In this document: piece by piece, positions 31,027 through 42,056 of the stretch
Numbering within the stretch: position 1 is the stretch's first letter
Layout: each line of letters starts with the position of its first letter
From: Anolis sagrei
Taxonomy: Eukaryota; Chordata; Lepidosauria; Squamata; Anolidae
Assembly (NCBI RefSeq): GCF_037176765.1
Contig: NC_090025.1
Location: 14,127,545 to 14,191,544 of the forward strand
Reading direction: 5' to 3'
DNA: 64,000 bases
Notes under the pieces: generated by a model
What the model was told of the DNA's origin: nothing
What the model saw: the letters and a program-made list of their open reading frames with translations, nothing else
Database searches by the model: none
Translations under genes and position numbers: made by a program

Positions 31027-31375
31027 CGACTATGGAATTCAGAAATGCAATGCCAAGGATGGTCCTAACCTTGGTATTCAATGGTAAAGGTAAAGGTTTC
31101 CCCTTGACATTAAGTCTAGTTGAGTCTGACTCGGGGGGGTGGTGCTCATCTCTATTTCTAAGCTAAAGAGCCAGCGTTGTCCATAGATGCTTCCTAGATC
31201 ATGTGGCCAACATGACTGCATGGTGCCCTGTTACCTTCCTGCTGATCTACTCACATTTGCATGTTCTTGAACTGCTAGATTGGCAGAAGCTGCAGCTAAC
31301 ATATGGCCAGCATGACTGCATAGATGCCGTTAGGCCCGTTACCTTCCTGCCAAAGTGGTACCTATTGATCCACTC

Positions 31376-32151
31376 CAGTGGTTCCTATCCTTTTTTTTTT
31401 TTGACCAGGTTCCACTTTGACCAGGTTCCACTTTGACCAGAGTCCACTCTCCAACATTATTTGAGGTGCTGATTCAGAAAATTGCATCGGATAGACCACA
31501 TCAGTTCTAGCTTCTGATACAGAACATATGCCATTCAGTAGTCACCATCTGCTCGTTCAGATATTTCATAGAATCATAGAGTTGGAAGAGACCTCATGGG
31601 CCATCCAGTCCAACCCCCTGCCAAGAAGCAGGAATATTGCATTCAAATCACCCCTGACAGATGGCCATCCAGCCTCTGTTTAAAAACCTTCAAAGAAGGA
31701 GCCTCCATCACACTCCGGGGCAGAGAGTTCCACTGCTGAACGGCTCTTACAGTCAGGAAGTTCTTTCTCATGTTCAGATGGAATCTCCTTTCTTGTAGTT
31801 TGAAGCCATTGTTCCGCGTCCTAGTCTCCAGGGAAGCAGAAAACAAGCTTGCTCCCTCATCCTTGTGACTTCCTCTCACATATTTATACATGGCTGTCAT
31901 GTCGCCTCTCAGCCTTCTCTTCTTCAGGCTAAACATGCCCAGCTCCTTAAGCCGCTCCTCATAGGGCTTGTTCTCCAGACCCTTGATCATTTTAGTCGCC
32001 CTCCTCCTATTTAATAAGCTTTAGCACTATAAGAAGGTCTCGCGAGACCAGTCGCTCTCGTTGAAACAGTGTAGTAACAGTGAGGAATTGGACCATATTT
32101 TAGTTCTTGCGGACCACTGGTGGTCCATGGACCACAGGTTGGTAACCACTG
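31376..32151 (+). mobile_element. hAT MITE, family D, carrying CR1
   Basis: Ends CAGTGGTTCCTATCC and GGTTGGTAACCACTG. Duplication ATCCACTC / ATCTACTC (31368-31375, 32152-32159). CR1 is inserted at about 31570-32007. Confidence 0.85.
31570..32007 (-). mobile_element. CR1 LINE 3' end
   Basis: Minus-strand RT C-terminus ([31 protein letters not shown]...). Innermost element of a three-level nest. Confidence 0.88.
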
Positions 32152-32292
32152 ATCTACTCACATTTGCATGTTCTTGCACTGCTAGGCTGGCAGAAGCTGG
32201 GGCTAAGAATGGGAGCTCATCCTATCCATGGATTTGAACCGCCAACCTTCCGATTAGCAAGTGATTTAACTGACTGTGCCACCATGGCCCCT

Positions 32293-32709
32293 GATGGTAT
32301 GTCTTTACAATTGTCCTCTAACAACCCTTCAGATAGAAGAACATCCCTTTCAAATGAGGAAATGCAGCCACATTAGCCTGAAAAGGGCTGTAATCTCAGC
32401 TGGAGGGATTTATGTATGTGGGGCCAGCTGTTGCAAATCCTGGCTTTAAGGAGATCACATCTCTTTATGTTTGGCTGGATTATATGAAAACGGAAAAAGA
32501 ACATGTTTTACAAGGTGCATATTGCCCTCTGCTGGCTTCAATTTTATTTGTTTATCAGATTGGATTTACAACCCACCTTTCTCCCAGAATGGGATTCAAA
32601 GTGGTTTTTGATAATGAAAAGAGATACCACTTCCCATTCCATGGCATAGATGCAGTGAGTCAGTTTTGGGTTTTAGTCTGAACTTTAAAGGAGCAATGAA
32701 GAGACACTG
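32293..32709. other. Unassigned, with a LINE-type tail near 32540-32610
   Basis: 'cccacctttctcccagaatgg' resembles other LINE/SINE tails here. Otherwise nothing. Confidence 0.4.
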
Positions 32710-32965
32710 AGAGCAGGTTTGGATCTTGGTAAAAAAGAAGTGTTCCCATCCAAGAACTAACCAGGACTGATCCTGTTTAATTTCTAAATCAGATGGAATC
32801 TGGTGCCTTTAGGGAAGTGGTTCTCAACCTGTGGGTCCCCAGTTGTTTTGGCCTACAACTCCCAGAAATCCCAGCCAGTTTACCAGCTGTTAGGATTTCT
32901 GTGAGTTGAAAGCCACAACATCTGGGGACCCACCGGTTGAGAACCACTGCTTTAGGATATTTAGT
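32710..32965 (-). mobile_element. 5S-derived SINE with inserted foldback hAT
   Basis: SINE parts at 32710-32814 ('cccatccaagaactaacc', reverse of the 5S C-box region) and 32950-32965. The foldback hAT lies between. Confidence 0.65.
32815..32949. mobile_element. Foldback hAT MITE (TGGTTCTCAACC type)
   Basis: Inverted ends AGTGGTTCTCAACC / GGTTGAGAACCACTG. Duplication CTTTAGGG / CTTTAGGA. Sister copy at 62685-62819. Confidence 0.85.
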
Positions 32966-33154
32966 CCTCCAACGTACATGGATATAAATGTATCTGATAC
33001 CTTGGGAGGACAGGTTCAAATAAAAACTAATGTTAAAAAATTCAATGTCCGTTGTATTCCTCAAACCATTGTGTTTTGCTGCTTGTAGTTGTGGGAGAAC
33101 AACTAGCATGAGCACGCACCAACCTCCAAAACCCAGGAAAAACCAATCAATGTA

Positions 33155-33300
33155 TTGTCGAAGGTTTTCATGGCCAGAATCACTGGCTTGTTGTAGGTTT
33201 TTTCGGGCTATATGACCACGTTCTAGATTCTATGGCAAGCATCCTCAGAGGTAGTGAGATCTGTTGGAACTAGGAAAAAGGGGTTATATATTTGTGGAAT
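33155..33300 (-). mobile_element. PLE terminal fragment
   Basis: Starts at the shared terminus 'attgtcgaagg...' and runs to 'tgtggaatgatcc', just before the palindrome. Confidence 0.65.
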
Positions 33301-33308
33301 GATCCAAG

Positions 33309-34556
33309 ATTGGATAAGCAAGACTCTACTGTAGTTGTTATACTCGAGAAACTTTGTTTTGTGATTGCCACAAACTATGTTGAATTGGTTGAGACTCTAT
33401 GAGATGTTCATTGATAAACTAAAGCAAAATGTGCTGCAGGATGTCCCACAAAAACTATGTTTTTGCAGTTTAACAAACTTTTTCCATGTTTTCTTAAATG
33501 ATACAACCAATTAGGAAATGACATTTATATCCCAGGAACAAAAATTGTGTTACATTGTGTAATTTGATTGGTTTTTTGGGTGGTTGTAGGTTTTTTTGGG
33601 CTATATGGGCACGTTCTAGACGAGGCATTCTCTCCTGAAGTTTTGCCTGCATCTATGGCAAGCATCCTCAGAGGTAGTGAGGTCTGTTGGAACTAGGAAA
33701 AAGGGTTTATATATCTGTGGAATGACCAGGGTGGAACAAAGGACTCTTGTCAGCTGGAGCTAGGTGGAGCTAGGCTACCAGTATTTAAAAAAAACTCTAA
33801 AATTACAACAGCAAAACAACAGAGAGGAAACAATCTGGGACATCTAATCACCTCTCAACAAAAGGTTGCCCCAGGCACTGCTAAGCCATCAAATGCTAAT
33901 CAAGGTTGTCAGGTGAAACATTCACACCTAGCTCCAGCTGACAAGAGTTCTTTGTCCCACCCTGGTCATTCCACAGATATATAAACCCTTTTTCCTAATT
34001 CCAACAGACCTCACAACCTCTGAGGATGCTTGCCATAGATGCAGGCGAAACGTCTGGAGAGAATGCCTCTAGAACATGGCCATATAGCCCAAAAAAACCT
34101 ACAACAACCCAAAACCAATCAAATTACATAATGTAATACCATTTTTGTTCCTGGGATATAAATGTCATTTCCCAGGAACAAAAATGGCAAGCATCCTCAG
34201 AGGTTGTGAGGTCTGTTGGAACTAGGAAAAAGGGTTTATATATCTGTGGAATGACCAGGGTGGGATAAAGAACTCTTGTCAGCTGGAGCTAGGTGTGAAT
34301 GTTTCACCTGACAACCTTGATTAGCATTTGATGGCTTGGCAGTGCCTGGGGCAATCTGTTCTATCATTTAAAAAAAAATAGAAAACGTTTGTTAAACTGC
34401 AAAAACATTGTTTTTTGTGGGACATCCTGCAGCACGTTTTGCTGTAGTTTATTACTGAACTTCTCATAGAGTCTCAACCAATTCAACATAGTTTGTGGCA
34501 ATCACAAAACAAAGTTTCTGGGGTATAACAACTACAGTAGAGTCTCACTTATCCAA
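33309..34556. repeat. 1.25-kb imperfect palindrome
   Basis: Outer arms 33309-33505 and 34362-34556 are inverted copies, as are 33517-33595 and 34095-34175. The centre is a PLE minus/plus pair (33583-33775, 33776-34112). An extra minus PLE piece (34183-34360) sits only on the right. Both outer arms end in the terminus of a Tigger-like MITE. Confidence 0.9.
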
Positions 34557-34900
34557 CCTTCGATCATCCAACGTTCTGTATTATCCAACGCAGTCTGCCT
34601 CCCGCCCGGATCCACAGCTGTTTCAATGCATTGCGATGTTTTGGTGCTAAATTCGTAAATACAGTAATTACTACACAATGTAATTACTAAATTCGTAAAT
34701 ACAGTAGTTACTACACATGTATTAAACTGCTTTTTCTGTCAATTTATTGTAAAAACATGATGTTTTGGTGCTTAACTCATAAAATCATAATGTAATTAGA
34801 CGTTTAATAGTTTTTTTCTTAATCCCTCCTTATTATCCAACATTTTCGCTTATCCAACGTTCTGCTGGCCCATTCATGTCGGATAAGCGAGACTCTACTG
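34535..34900. mobile_element. Tigger-like MITE
   Basis: CAGTAGAGTCTCACTTATCCAA and its inverse, flanked by TA. Includes a short internal duplication of 'attcgtaaatacagta'. Second copy at 60477-60802. Confidence 0.85.
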
Positions 34901-34902
34901 TA

Positions 34903-35520
34903 CTTTCAAAGTAAGTACTGCATAATTAAATGGGAAACAACACTTGCAAATCAGGAACAGATTTATTTTCCAATTTTTTTACATAGTGTTATTAATCATT
35001 AGAAGGCGGCTTCCTAGAAGTCATAATCTTGTATTTATGACATCAGGGGGGTTGCCATGGATATTGCTAAGCACAAACCAAAAAACTCATAATACAGACC
35101 TGCGATTTAAGACATTTTTTTCCAATATTGTAGCTGTTTTGATGTATTTTGGGAGACTGCATTTGAAAAGTCATAGCACATGGAGTTCTTTCACAAATTT
35201 GATATTTTTATCCATTCAGTTGTCAATCAGTTTTGATTGAGTGCACAAACTGATCTCGTTGACTGTTTTTTGAATAGAATCTTGTGCTTCATATCAGCAA
35301 AAGAAAGTCTACTTAGAGACTTTAACCCCTTCTTTACTCTTTACTCCCTAAAGAAATCTTACTCAGTCTGTGCTCCTACGGCTGTACCAGGAGCTCCAAC
35401 TTCTTTTCCTTTCTATTGAGTGTTTGCATGTATTCCAAAGTTCCATGCATTTTGCAATAAGGTGGCTTCCCTTGGTTTGCAATCATAGGGCCAAGTACCC
35501 ATCAATTATCATTATGTTCT
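34903..35520. other. Unassigned AT-rich stretch
   Basis: No supported gene or repeat. Confidence 0.35.
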
Positions 35521-36080
35521 TTAGTTCCGCCCCTTTTTCTGGGTTAAGGAGGGAAAAGGGGGACCTCTAGTTCAGTTCACACAAAGAAGTCTTTTGTACA
35601 GGACATGAATAAGTTCCACCTGTAGAAAGCTTCATCTTTTACAGCTTTGCTGGGGGGATCCAGTCCCACAGCTCTACAGAGAACAATAGCATTGCCTTTG
35701 TTGGGGACTTTAGCTCCACAACTCTACAGCCAGCTCTTTGCTGGAGAAATACAGCTCCACTGTTTTTCAGCCAGCCTTCGCTGGGAAACAATGGACTTCT
35801 TTCCTCTTGGAAATCTACACAGAGACTTTGGCCTGGTAAGGACCTCTCGTGGCAGCCATAACGCAAATTGGAACCGGGTGTAGGGCCCCCCGCCAGCAAA
35901 GCCTAAATATAGATTGCCCAAGGAGGGGTCAAGGATTTCCCTTATAGAAGGAAGAAACAGTTTATGAAGAAAGTTGCCTGTCCCTTGTGATTCAAAGCCT
36001 TGAAATATTTGTTTGATTTATTAAAGATTTAAGCAACAATAAAAACTTTGTTGAACTTTCTAAGTCTTTAAAAGAACTTT
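35521..36080 (+). mobile_element. Possible LTR-like segment
   Basis: Promoter-like upstream part and an AATAAA followed by a T-rich end are reminiscent of a solitary LTR. No coding part accompanies it. It would be a fossil of unknown family and age. Weak call. Confidence 0.25.
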
Positions 36081-36217
36081 GTGTGGGGAAATCCGAAAGG
36101 TCTCTCAGCCGAGGCACCCCGGCATCCTGTTGGGCATTCAGAAAACACATCCTGTCTACAGACTCTTTCACAGGCCCAGCGCGTGGCAGCACACAGTCAC
36201 ATACTTCATCTATACAC

Positions 36218-36386
36218 ATACCTCCAGCGGGAAGGTAATGGCGCTCCATGCAGTCATGCCGGCCACATGACCTTGGAGGTGTCTACGGACAACACCGGCT
36301 TTTCGGCTTAGAAATGGAGATGAGCACCAATCCCCAGAGTCAGACACGACTGAACTTAATGTCAGGGGAAAACCTTTACCTTTAGA
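36218..36386 (+). mobile_element. Sauria-type SINE 3' half
   Basis: From 'cgggaaggtaatggcgctcc' to the BovB-type end 'cagagtcagacacgactga' and 'aacctttaccttt'. Confidence 0.75.
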
Positions 36387-36948
36387 TAGTCTTTCCTGCG
36401 TTGTGGCTGAAATGACCTTAATTTTGCATCACACAGAGACAACAAAAATAAGACAATAAAAACAGTATTTATGTTCAAGGTTTGAGGACAATATTGGTCA
36501 GTATTTTTTGTGAAGCTTTAGACTTCAGGAGAATCCGCACAAGGATGCGACTAGTTCGTTAATGCATTAATCATCACTATATGTGGTTTGACTGAACGCT
36601 ACACAAATAATGAACAAATGAGATATCCACATGGAAATTATTTTATTTCTTGTTCTTTACGATTCGTTGTATTTGGGAGTGTATTTTGCTATGGGATGTT
36701 TTGAATCAGAGCAGGTAAAGCTACATCTTCTGCCTACTGTACCAAAATTACTTCACAAAAATCAATCAAGCTGTCCATATGGGGAATAGGGGGAGGAATT
36801 AATTGCAGCCCTACCAAAAAATATTGATGACATCAACATTTTGCCTGAAATGCTTTATGAGAAGTTCTTTATGCATGAGAGTTATTCATAGATCTACACG
36901 ATTCAACCATTCTTCTATTTTTGTACCTTAGAAGTCTTATATCCAACT
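36387..36948. other. Unassigned
   Basis: No supported feature. Confidence 0.35.
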
Positions 36949-36998
36949 CTGCATCTGCACTGTAGAATTAATACAGTTTGACCTCACTTGAACTGCCA
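36949..36998. mobile_element. Arm of MITE M
   Basis: 'ctgtagaattaatacagttt' just before a SINE. Confidence 0.5.
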
Positions 36999-37250
36999 GG
37001 AGCCCCCGGTGGCACAATGAGTTAAACCCTTGTGCTGGCAGGACTTCTGACTTCTGATTCAGCAGTTTGAATCCGGGGGTGGGGTGAGCTCCCATCTGTC
37101 AGCTCCAGCTTCTCATGCAGAGACATGAGAGAAACCTCCCATAGGATGGTAAAACACCCAGGAATCCCCTGGGCAACGTCCTTGCAGATAGCCAATTCTC
37201 TCACACCAGAAGCGACTTGCAGTTTCTCAGGTCGTTCTTGACACACACAC
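36999..37250 (+). mobile_element. ACASINE2-like SINE
   Basis: GGAGCCCCCGGTGGCACAATG head; end 'cttgacacacacacc'. Confidence 0.8.
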
Positions 37251-37300
37251 CAAAAACCCCCTTGAACCACCATTCAAGAATGGAAAATGTTGGAGGACAG

Positions 37301-37755
37301 CAGGGCCGTAGCCAGAAATTTTTTTTGGGGAGGGTTGAAAATTTTTTGGGGGGAGGGGGGGTTGAAATCTGCCTCCTAGCTCACGCTGGAGCAAAGAGCA
37401 CAACAGGGTGGCAGAGCAGCCATCAATAGCCTGCAGCTCTGCCCCTGTCAACCACCTCCACCAAGTCTGGCCTCCTTAATGAGAGCATTCAACACCCCCC
37501 CCCCCCCAACTTGGTTGCTTCACTACATCGGCTATTGCTGCAAGTAATGACAGTGTGAATAAATTGTCAATATTTGCTTGAGATAGTGCTTGCAGTTCTG
37601 GAGGGACTCTTCATTTTTTGCGTCTCATAGACTTAGCATGGGGATTTGGTTAACCAGTTAAAATTCATGAGTAAACCAGGTTTTTTTTTAACCTGAAAAG
37701 TTTGGGGAGGGTGTTGAACCCCTACCCCCCCCCCCCCCCCCCGGCTACAGGCCTG
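37301..37755. mobile_element. hAT MITE, family B
   Basis: CAGGGCCGTAGCCAG to CCGGCTACAGGCCTG, perfect duplication GAGGACAG (37293-37300, 37756-37763). G and C runs inside. The empty site can be read at about 26530. Confidence 0.92.
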
Positions 37756-38003
37756 GAGGACAGGAAAAGAGAGTTAAAGATGGGATCAAAGCCAGCCTTA
37801 AAAACTGTGGTAAAGACATTGAGAACTGGGAAGAACTGGCCCTTGAGCACTCTAGCTGGAAGTCAGCTGTGTCCAGCAGTGCTGTGAAATTTGAAGAGGC
37901 ACAAATGGAGGACAAAAAAGAGAAATGTGCCAAGAGGAAGGCGCATCAAGCCAACCCCGACCGGGACTGCCTCCCACCTGGAAACCAAAGCCCTCACTGT
38001 GGG

Positions 38004-38295
38004 CAGAGATGGCCCTAGGTAATTTTCAATGGTAAGCAAACAGTATTTTGGTCCCCCCCCCCCCCCCAACCAATCACTGATACATATTTTCTGTTCGTCG
38101 TGAGAGTGCTGTGTGCCATATTTGGTTCAATTCCATCATTGGTGGAGTTCAGAATGCTCTTTGATTGTAGGTGAACTATACATCCCAGTAACTACAACTC
38201 GTATATTTTCCCCCAAGAGCGCCTCAAGAGCGCCCCTGGGCAAAATCAACTATACTGCAAATGCTTACTTTGCGTAATGGGTTGAGCTGCCCCTG
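38004..38295. mobile_element. hAT MITE, family C
   Basis: CAGAGATGGCCCTAGG to GCTGCCCCTG, duplication ACTGTGGG / ACTGCGGG. Inverse orientation of the copy at 20247. Confidence 0.85.
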
Positions 38296-38420
38296 ACTGC
38301 GGGAGAACATGCAGGTCAAGAATCGGTCTCCAGAATCACCTACGTACCCACTGCCAGAACACTGAACTTGGAGGACAATCTTATTCGGACAATGAGGGTT
38401 CACCTAACTAAGTAAGCAAA

Positions 38421-38575
38421 TAAATGCTATGGAATCATAGTTTGGTGAGGCATCAGCACTCTTTGGCAGAGAAGGGTAATGACCTTGTAAAACTACAACT
38501 TCCAGAATTTCGTAGCATTGAGGCGTGGGAGTTAAAGTGGTATCGAACTGCATTCATTCTACAGTGCAGATGCAT
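38421..38575. mobile_element. MITE family M (partial)
   Basis: 'aatgctatggaatcatagtttggtgagg' start is truncated; the right arm is complete. Confidence 0.6.
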
Positions 38576-39239
38576 CCGGAGTGGATTCACCACTCTCTCA
38601 GAACCAAACCTGTCAGCTGCCACTGCTCTTTCCTGCTTTTCCAACCTTCCTTATCAAACTGTCTCCTTCTTGAATCAATAGCTTCTATAAATAGCTGGAA
38701 TTGGAACAACGGGATATCTTAGCATCACTTGGCAAAACCTCTGCTTCTATAATTCCCAAACTATTTTGACACTGGCCTACCTCCCGCTGCACAAAGGAGA
38801 GCTACCTTTTAATGTGAAATTACATAAAAAGCACAGAGGAAACGCTGGGGGAGAGGCAGGCTGATTGGAGGATGCTTTGCTGTTCTTCTTTCTGTGCCTC
38901 CAGAGGAAAGACGCTTGGAAATCAAGGCCCGTAACAGACTCGGTGCTCTCCTCCCTGCCTTATTATGCAATATTAATCACAGTGAAACCTACATAAACCC
39001 TCGCCCGCATTATATAATCTCCTCTACCAGAACTCATCACAGCAAAGGAATTGCACTCCGTTTCAGTGAGCTTAGCAAGGAAAACACTTTGTGTGTTAAT
39101 GGCAGAGGTTGTTTTAACTGTATTCCCTGCACTTACAATTTTGCTGCATGTACATAGAATACAGTATGTGCTTTTGTGCTTCTAATGAATGGGGGAGAGG
39201 GAATATAAATACAAAGGTAGCTTTTTTCCCTTTTACTCA
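38576..39239. other. Repeat-poor stretch
   Basis: No recognised repeat. AT-rich with TTATGCAATATTAATCAC near 38960. Could be regulatory; see findings. Confidence 0.4.
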
Positions 39240-39400
39240 TTACTGTTATTGTATGCCCTCATTTATGACTTATGGCAACTTCAAGGTGAAGGGTTTTCTC
39301 TGCAAGATTTATTCAGACGGGAATTGACACTGCTTTTCTCATAGACTGAGAGAGTGTGACCTGCTCAAGGTAGATGTCCATGATTCACTGTCTCCAAGTG
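39240..39400 (-). mobile_element. MIR/CORE-like SINE fragment
   Basis: 'gacttatggcaac', 'ctgagagagtgtgacctg' (core, reversed). Confidence 0.55.
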
Positions 39401-39404
39401 TCTT

Positions 39405-39592
39405 GGAGTATATCCACACTGTAGAATTAATAGAGTTGAGCACTATGTTAAGTACTACGGTTCAATGTGATGGAATCTTGGGAGTTGTAGTTTCTGTCAA
39501 AGAAGCTAAGGTGTCTAATCAAACTACAACTCCATAGCATTGAGCCATGGCAATTAAAGTGGTGTCAGGATGCACTGATTCTACATTGTAGA
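39405..39592. mobile_element. MITE family M
   Basis: Foldback; its right end is included in the next duplication. Confidence 0.6.
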
Positions 39593-39881
39593 TCAGGCAT
39601 AAGCAAACTTCAGCCCTCCGGGTGTTTTGGACTTCAACAGCCTGTAGGCTGTTAGGAATTGTGGGAGTTGATGTCCAAAACACCTGGATGTCCAAAACAC
39701 CTGGCAGTTAAAGTGGTGTCAGGATGCACTGATTCTACACTGTAGCTCAGGCATGAGCAAACTTCGGCCCTCCACGTGTTTTGGACTTCACCTCCCACAA
39801 TTCCTAACAGCCTACAGGCTGTTAGGAATTGTGGGAGGTGAAGTCCAAAACACCTGGAGGGCTGAAGTTTGCCCATGCCTG
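39549..39881. repeat. Tandem duplication of MITE M end plus palindromic hAT
   Basis: Two units about 155 bp apart, each 'aaagtggtgtcaggatgcac' followed by a palindromic hAT micro-MITE (39594-39690 damaged, 39748-39881 complete). Confidence 0.8.
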
Positions 39882-40435
39882 GTGAAGATGCACTCCCCAG
39901 GTGAATGCATATTACCGAGAGGACATTGCAAGCTCTATTTTCATTCGGAAGTTGCATAACATTAGTGTAAGTTGGGGTGGGACTCATGTGGTCTTTCAGG
40001 CATTGTACAATTCCTTGCAAACCTTGCAAGCACGGATATGAAGGATTCTGGGACTCCTAGACCAACTATATCTGGAGGGATTAATGATTTCCATGATGAG
40101 CCCCTCAACCCAAATTATACGCTTGTAGTGCATGCAATTTTGGTCTTTTAATAAATAAAATGGCTGAAACCCTACATCTATGTTGCATATGTTTATGTAA
40201 CTCGAGGCACTATATGCATTGGTCCCATTGTGTAACAGTCACTTTGCCAGCTCTGCTATATAGTAATATAAAAGCAGCCCTTTACGAGATGCAGGCATTC
40301 CAAAACTGCTGAGCTTCATTTCCTGCATATGTTAAGCTTGCTTATAAAGACATAAGCCCAGCCTCTGAACTATGGGGCTGAGCTTAGCACAGTGGGCTAA
40401 ATCACTAGCTGCAGAAAATCCTGCTGATCAAAAGG
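39882..40435. other. Unassigned
   Basis: No supported feature. Confidence 0.35.
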
Positions 40436-40690
40436 TTGACAGCCAGGAGGCTGTTAGGAATTGTGGGAGTTGTAGTCCAAAACACCTGGAGGGCCAAGGT
40501 TTGCCCATGCCTGATCTACACTGTGGAATTAATGCAGTTTGGCACCATTTGAACTGCCATGGCTCAATACTTGTAGTTTGACAAGGTCCATAGCCCTCTG
40601 TGCTAAAGAGTGTGGTTGCCTCACCAGACGTCAACTCCCAGGATTCCATAGCCTTGGGCCATGGCAGTTCAAATGATGTGAAACTACATT
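40436..40690. mobile_element. Half palindromic hAT followed by MITE M
   Basis: 40436-40512 is one arm of the micro-MITE; 40513-40690 is a full M foldback. Confidence 0.6.
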
Positions 40691-40951
40691 TGATGGTCAA
40701 ACAAGAATTTGAATCTGAGTCCTGTCCAAAACATTGGAGAAGAAATCTGCATATTCCAGGAAGCAATTTGGAAGATAAGACGGAGAAAAGGAGAACCATG
40801 GTAAAGGGATGCACAGGGAGCAGAAAAAAGAGGCAAGCAATGGCAGCACGGATTTATACAAAACACTGATTTTTGTTCAAATCTTCAGAATTACATTAAA
40901 GAGAAATGAATAAATACAATGGCATGTTAAAGCCATTCATAACTGAGCAGT
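40691..40951. other. Unassigned
   Basis: No supported feature. Confidence 0.3.
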
Positions 40952-41215
40952 AGGAGCCCCCAGTGGCGCAGTGGGTTGAACCCCTGTGCCGGCAGGACTG
41001 AAGACCAACAGGTCGCAGGTTTGAATCCAGGGAGAGGCGGATGAGTTCCCTCTATCAGCTCATACGAGGACATGAGAGAAGCCTTCCACAAGGATGATAA
41101 AAACATCAAATAATCCGGGTGTCCCCTGGGCAACATCCTTGCAGACAGCCAATTCTCTCACACCAGAAGCGACTTGCAGTTTCTCAAGTTGCTCCTGACA
41201 CGACAAAAAATAATA
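40952..41215 (+). mobile_element. ACASINE2-like SINE
   Basis: tRNA-like head, A-rich end. Flanked by TAACTGAGCAGT on both sides. Confidence 0.88.
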
Positions 41216-41269
41216 ATAACTGAGCAGTGTTGTGATTATGCTCTGAGCCTTACCTATGAAAGTACTTAA

Positions 41270-41900
41270 GGCACACCAATGCCTTAAATCAGGAAATAGT
41301 TTTCTGAGATCTACAGAAATACTCGCAGGAACACATCAGCAAGCGAGAGTCCAAAAGTGGCAGGCTAAAAACCGGAACCTCAAGCCATGGCTGATACCAA
41401 ATGAGAGATACATAGTGTAGGACCTTCTTATAGCAACGCGTGAGGCACCCCAAGTGACCAGCTACTCATCAAAGGTTGTTGTTGTTCATTCATTCAGTCG
41501 TTTCTGACTCTTCATGACTTCATGGACCAGTCCATGCCAGAGCTCCCTGTCGGTCGTCACCACCCCCAGCTTCCAATGGCATACCGACATCTGTCTGGTT
41601 GTATTAGTCCATTTAGTTTTCTTGGCAAGAATACTGGGGTGGTTTGCCCCAGGGATTGCCCCAGGATTGCTTTCCCCAGGGATCATGCTTGGTCTGACCT
41701 TTCTGCCACGACCGTCCTGTCTTGTGTGGCCCTTCACGGTTTCGCTCGTGACATCATTGAGGTGCTCAAGCTCCCGCGCCACAACAAGGTGGTGATCCTT
41801 TGCTGGAGACTCATTAAAGGACATTTAGTATAATGCCAAGTTTTTAAACTTCGTGTTTTAAAATACATTACAACTGGACCCTTGGTGCGCTTCTGACACA
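41270..41900 (+). mobile_element. LINE fragment (as 1-645) with BovB-type insert
   Basis: 'cacatcagcaagcgagagtc' and 'gtggcaggct' match 180-220. It is broken at 41476-41808 and continues after ACTCATTAAAGG. Confidence 0.65.
41476..41808 (-). mobile_element. BovB LINE 3' end
   Basis: Reverse copy. AAC repeat, then WHGLVHEVMKSQKRLNE and VVTTDRELW, as at 12121. Duplication ACTCATCAAAGG / ACTCATTAAAGG. The outer part (41585-41808) is less clear. Confidence 0.75.
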
Positions 41901-42056
41901 ATCAATAAAATAAACCTATGAAAAGGTTTCTAAGTTTTGCTTTCCTTGGCCACTAGGAGGCATTGAGGCACCAAACCCCCAGTCAATCCTCAGCCATAAT
42001 GTTAGTTGCCCAGCCTTTTAGTAATCCCTTTTGTGATATTGGCTACAACACTAAAT

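Larger units (their letters stand above)
31084..32292 (-). mobile_element. Sauria-type SINE split by hAT family D
   Basis: SINE halves lie at 31084-31375 (with an internal partial duplication of the 'ccagcatgactgcat' region) and 32152-32292 (tRNA-like head). The hAT element lies between. Confidence 0.75.
37262..38400 (+). mobile_element. LINE C-terminal fragment with two hAT insertions
   Basis: Same LINE as 25380-26900. Parts 37262-37300, 37764-38003 and 38304-38400 encode a tail like KDGIKASLKNCG...NWEELALEHSSWKSAV and a worn H-containing end. hAT elements at 37301 and 38004 interrupt it. Confidence 0.75.

Noticed and set aside
35521-36080. Solitary LTR as a firm call
   Set aside because: Only composition and an AATAAA support it; boundaries and family could not be set, so it is listed at low confidence only.
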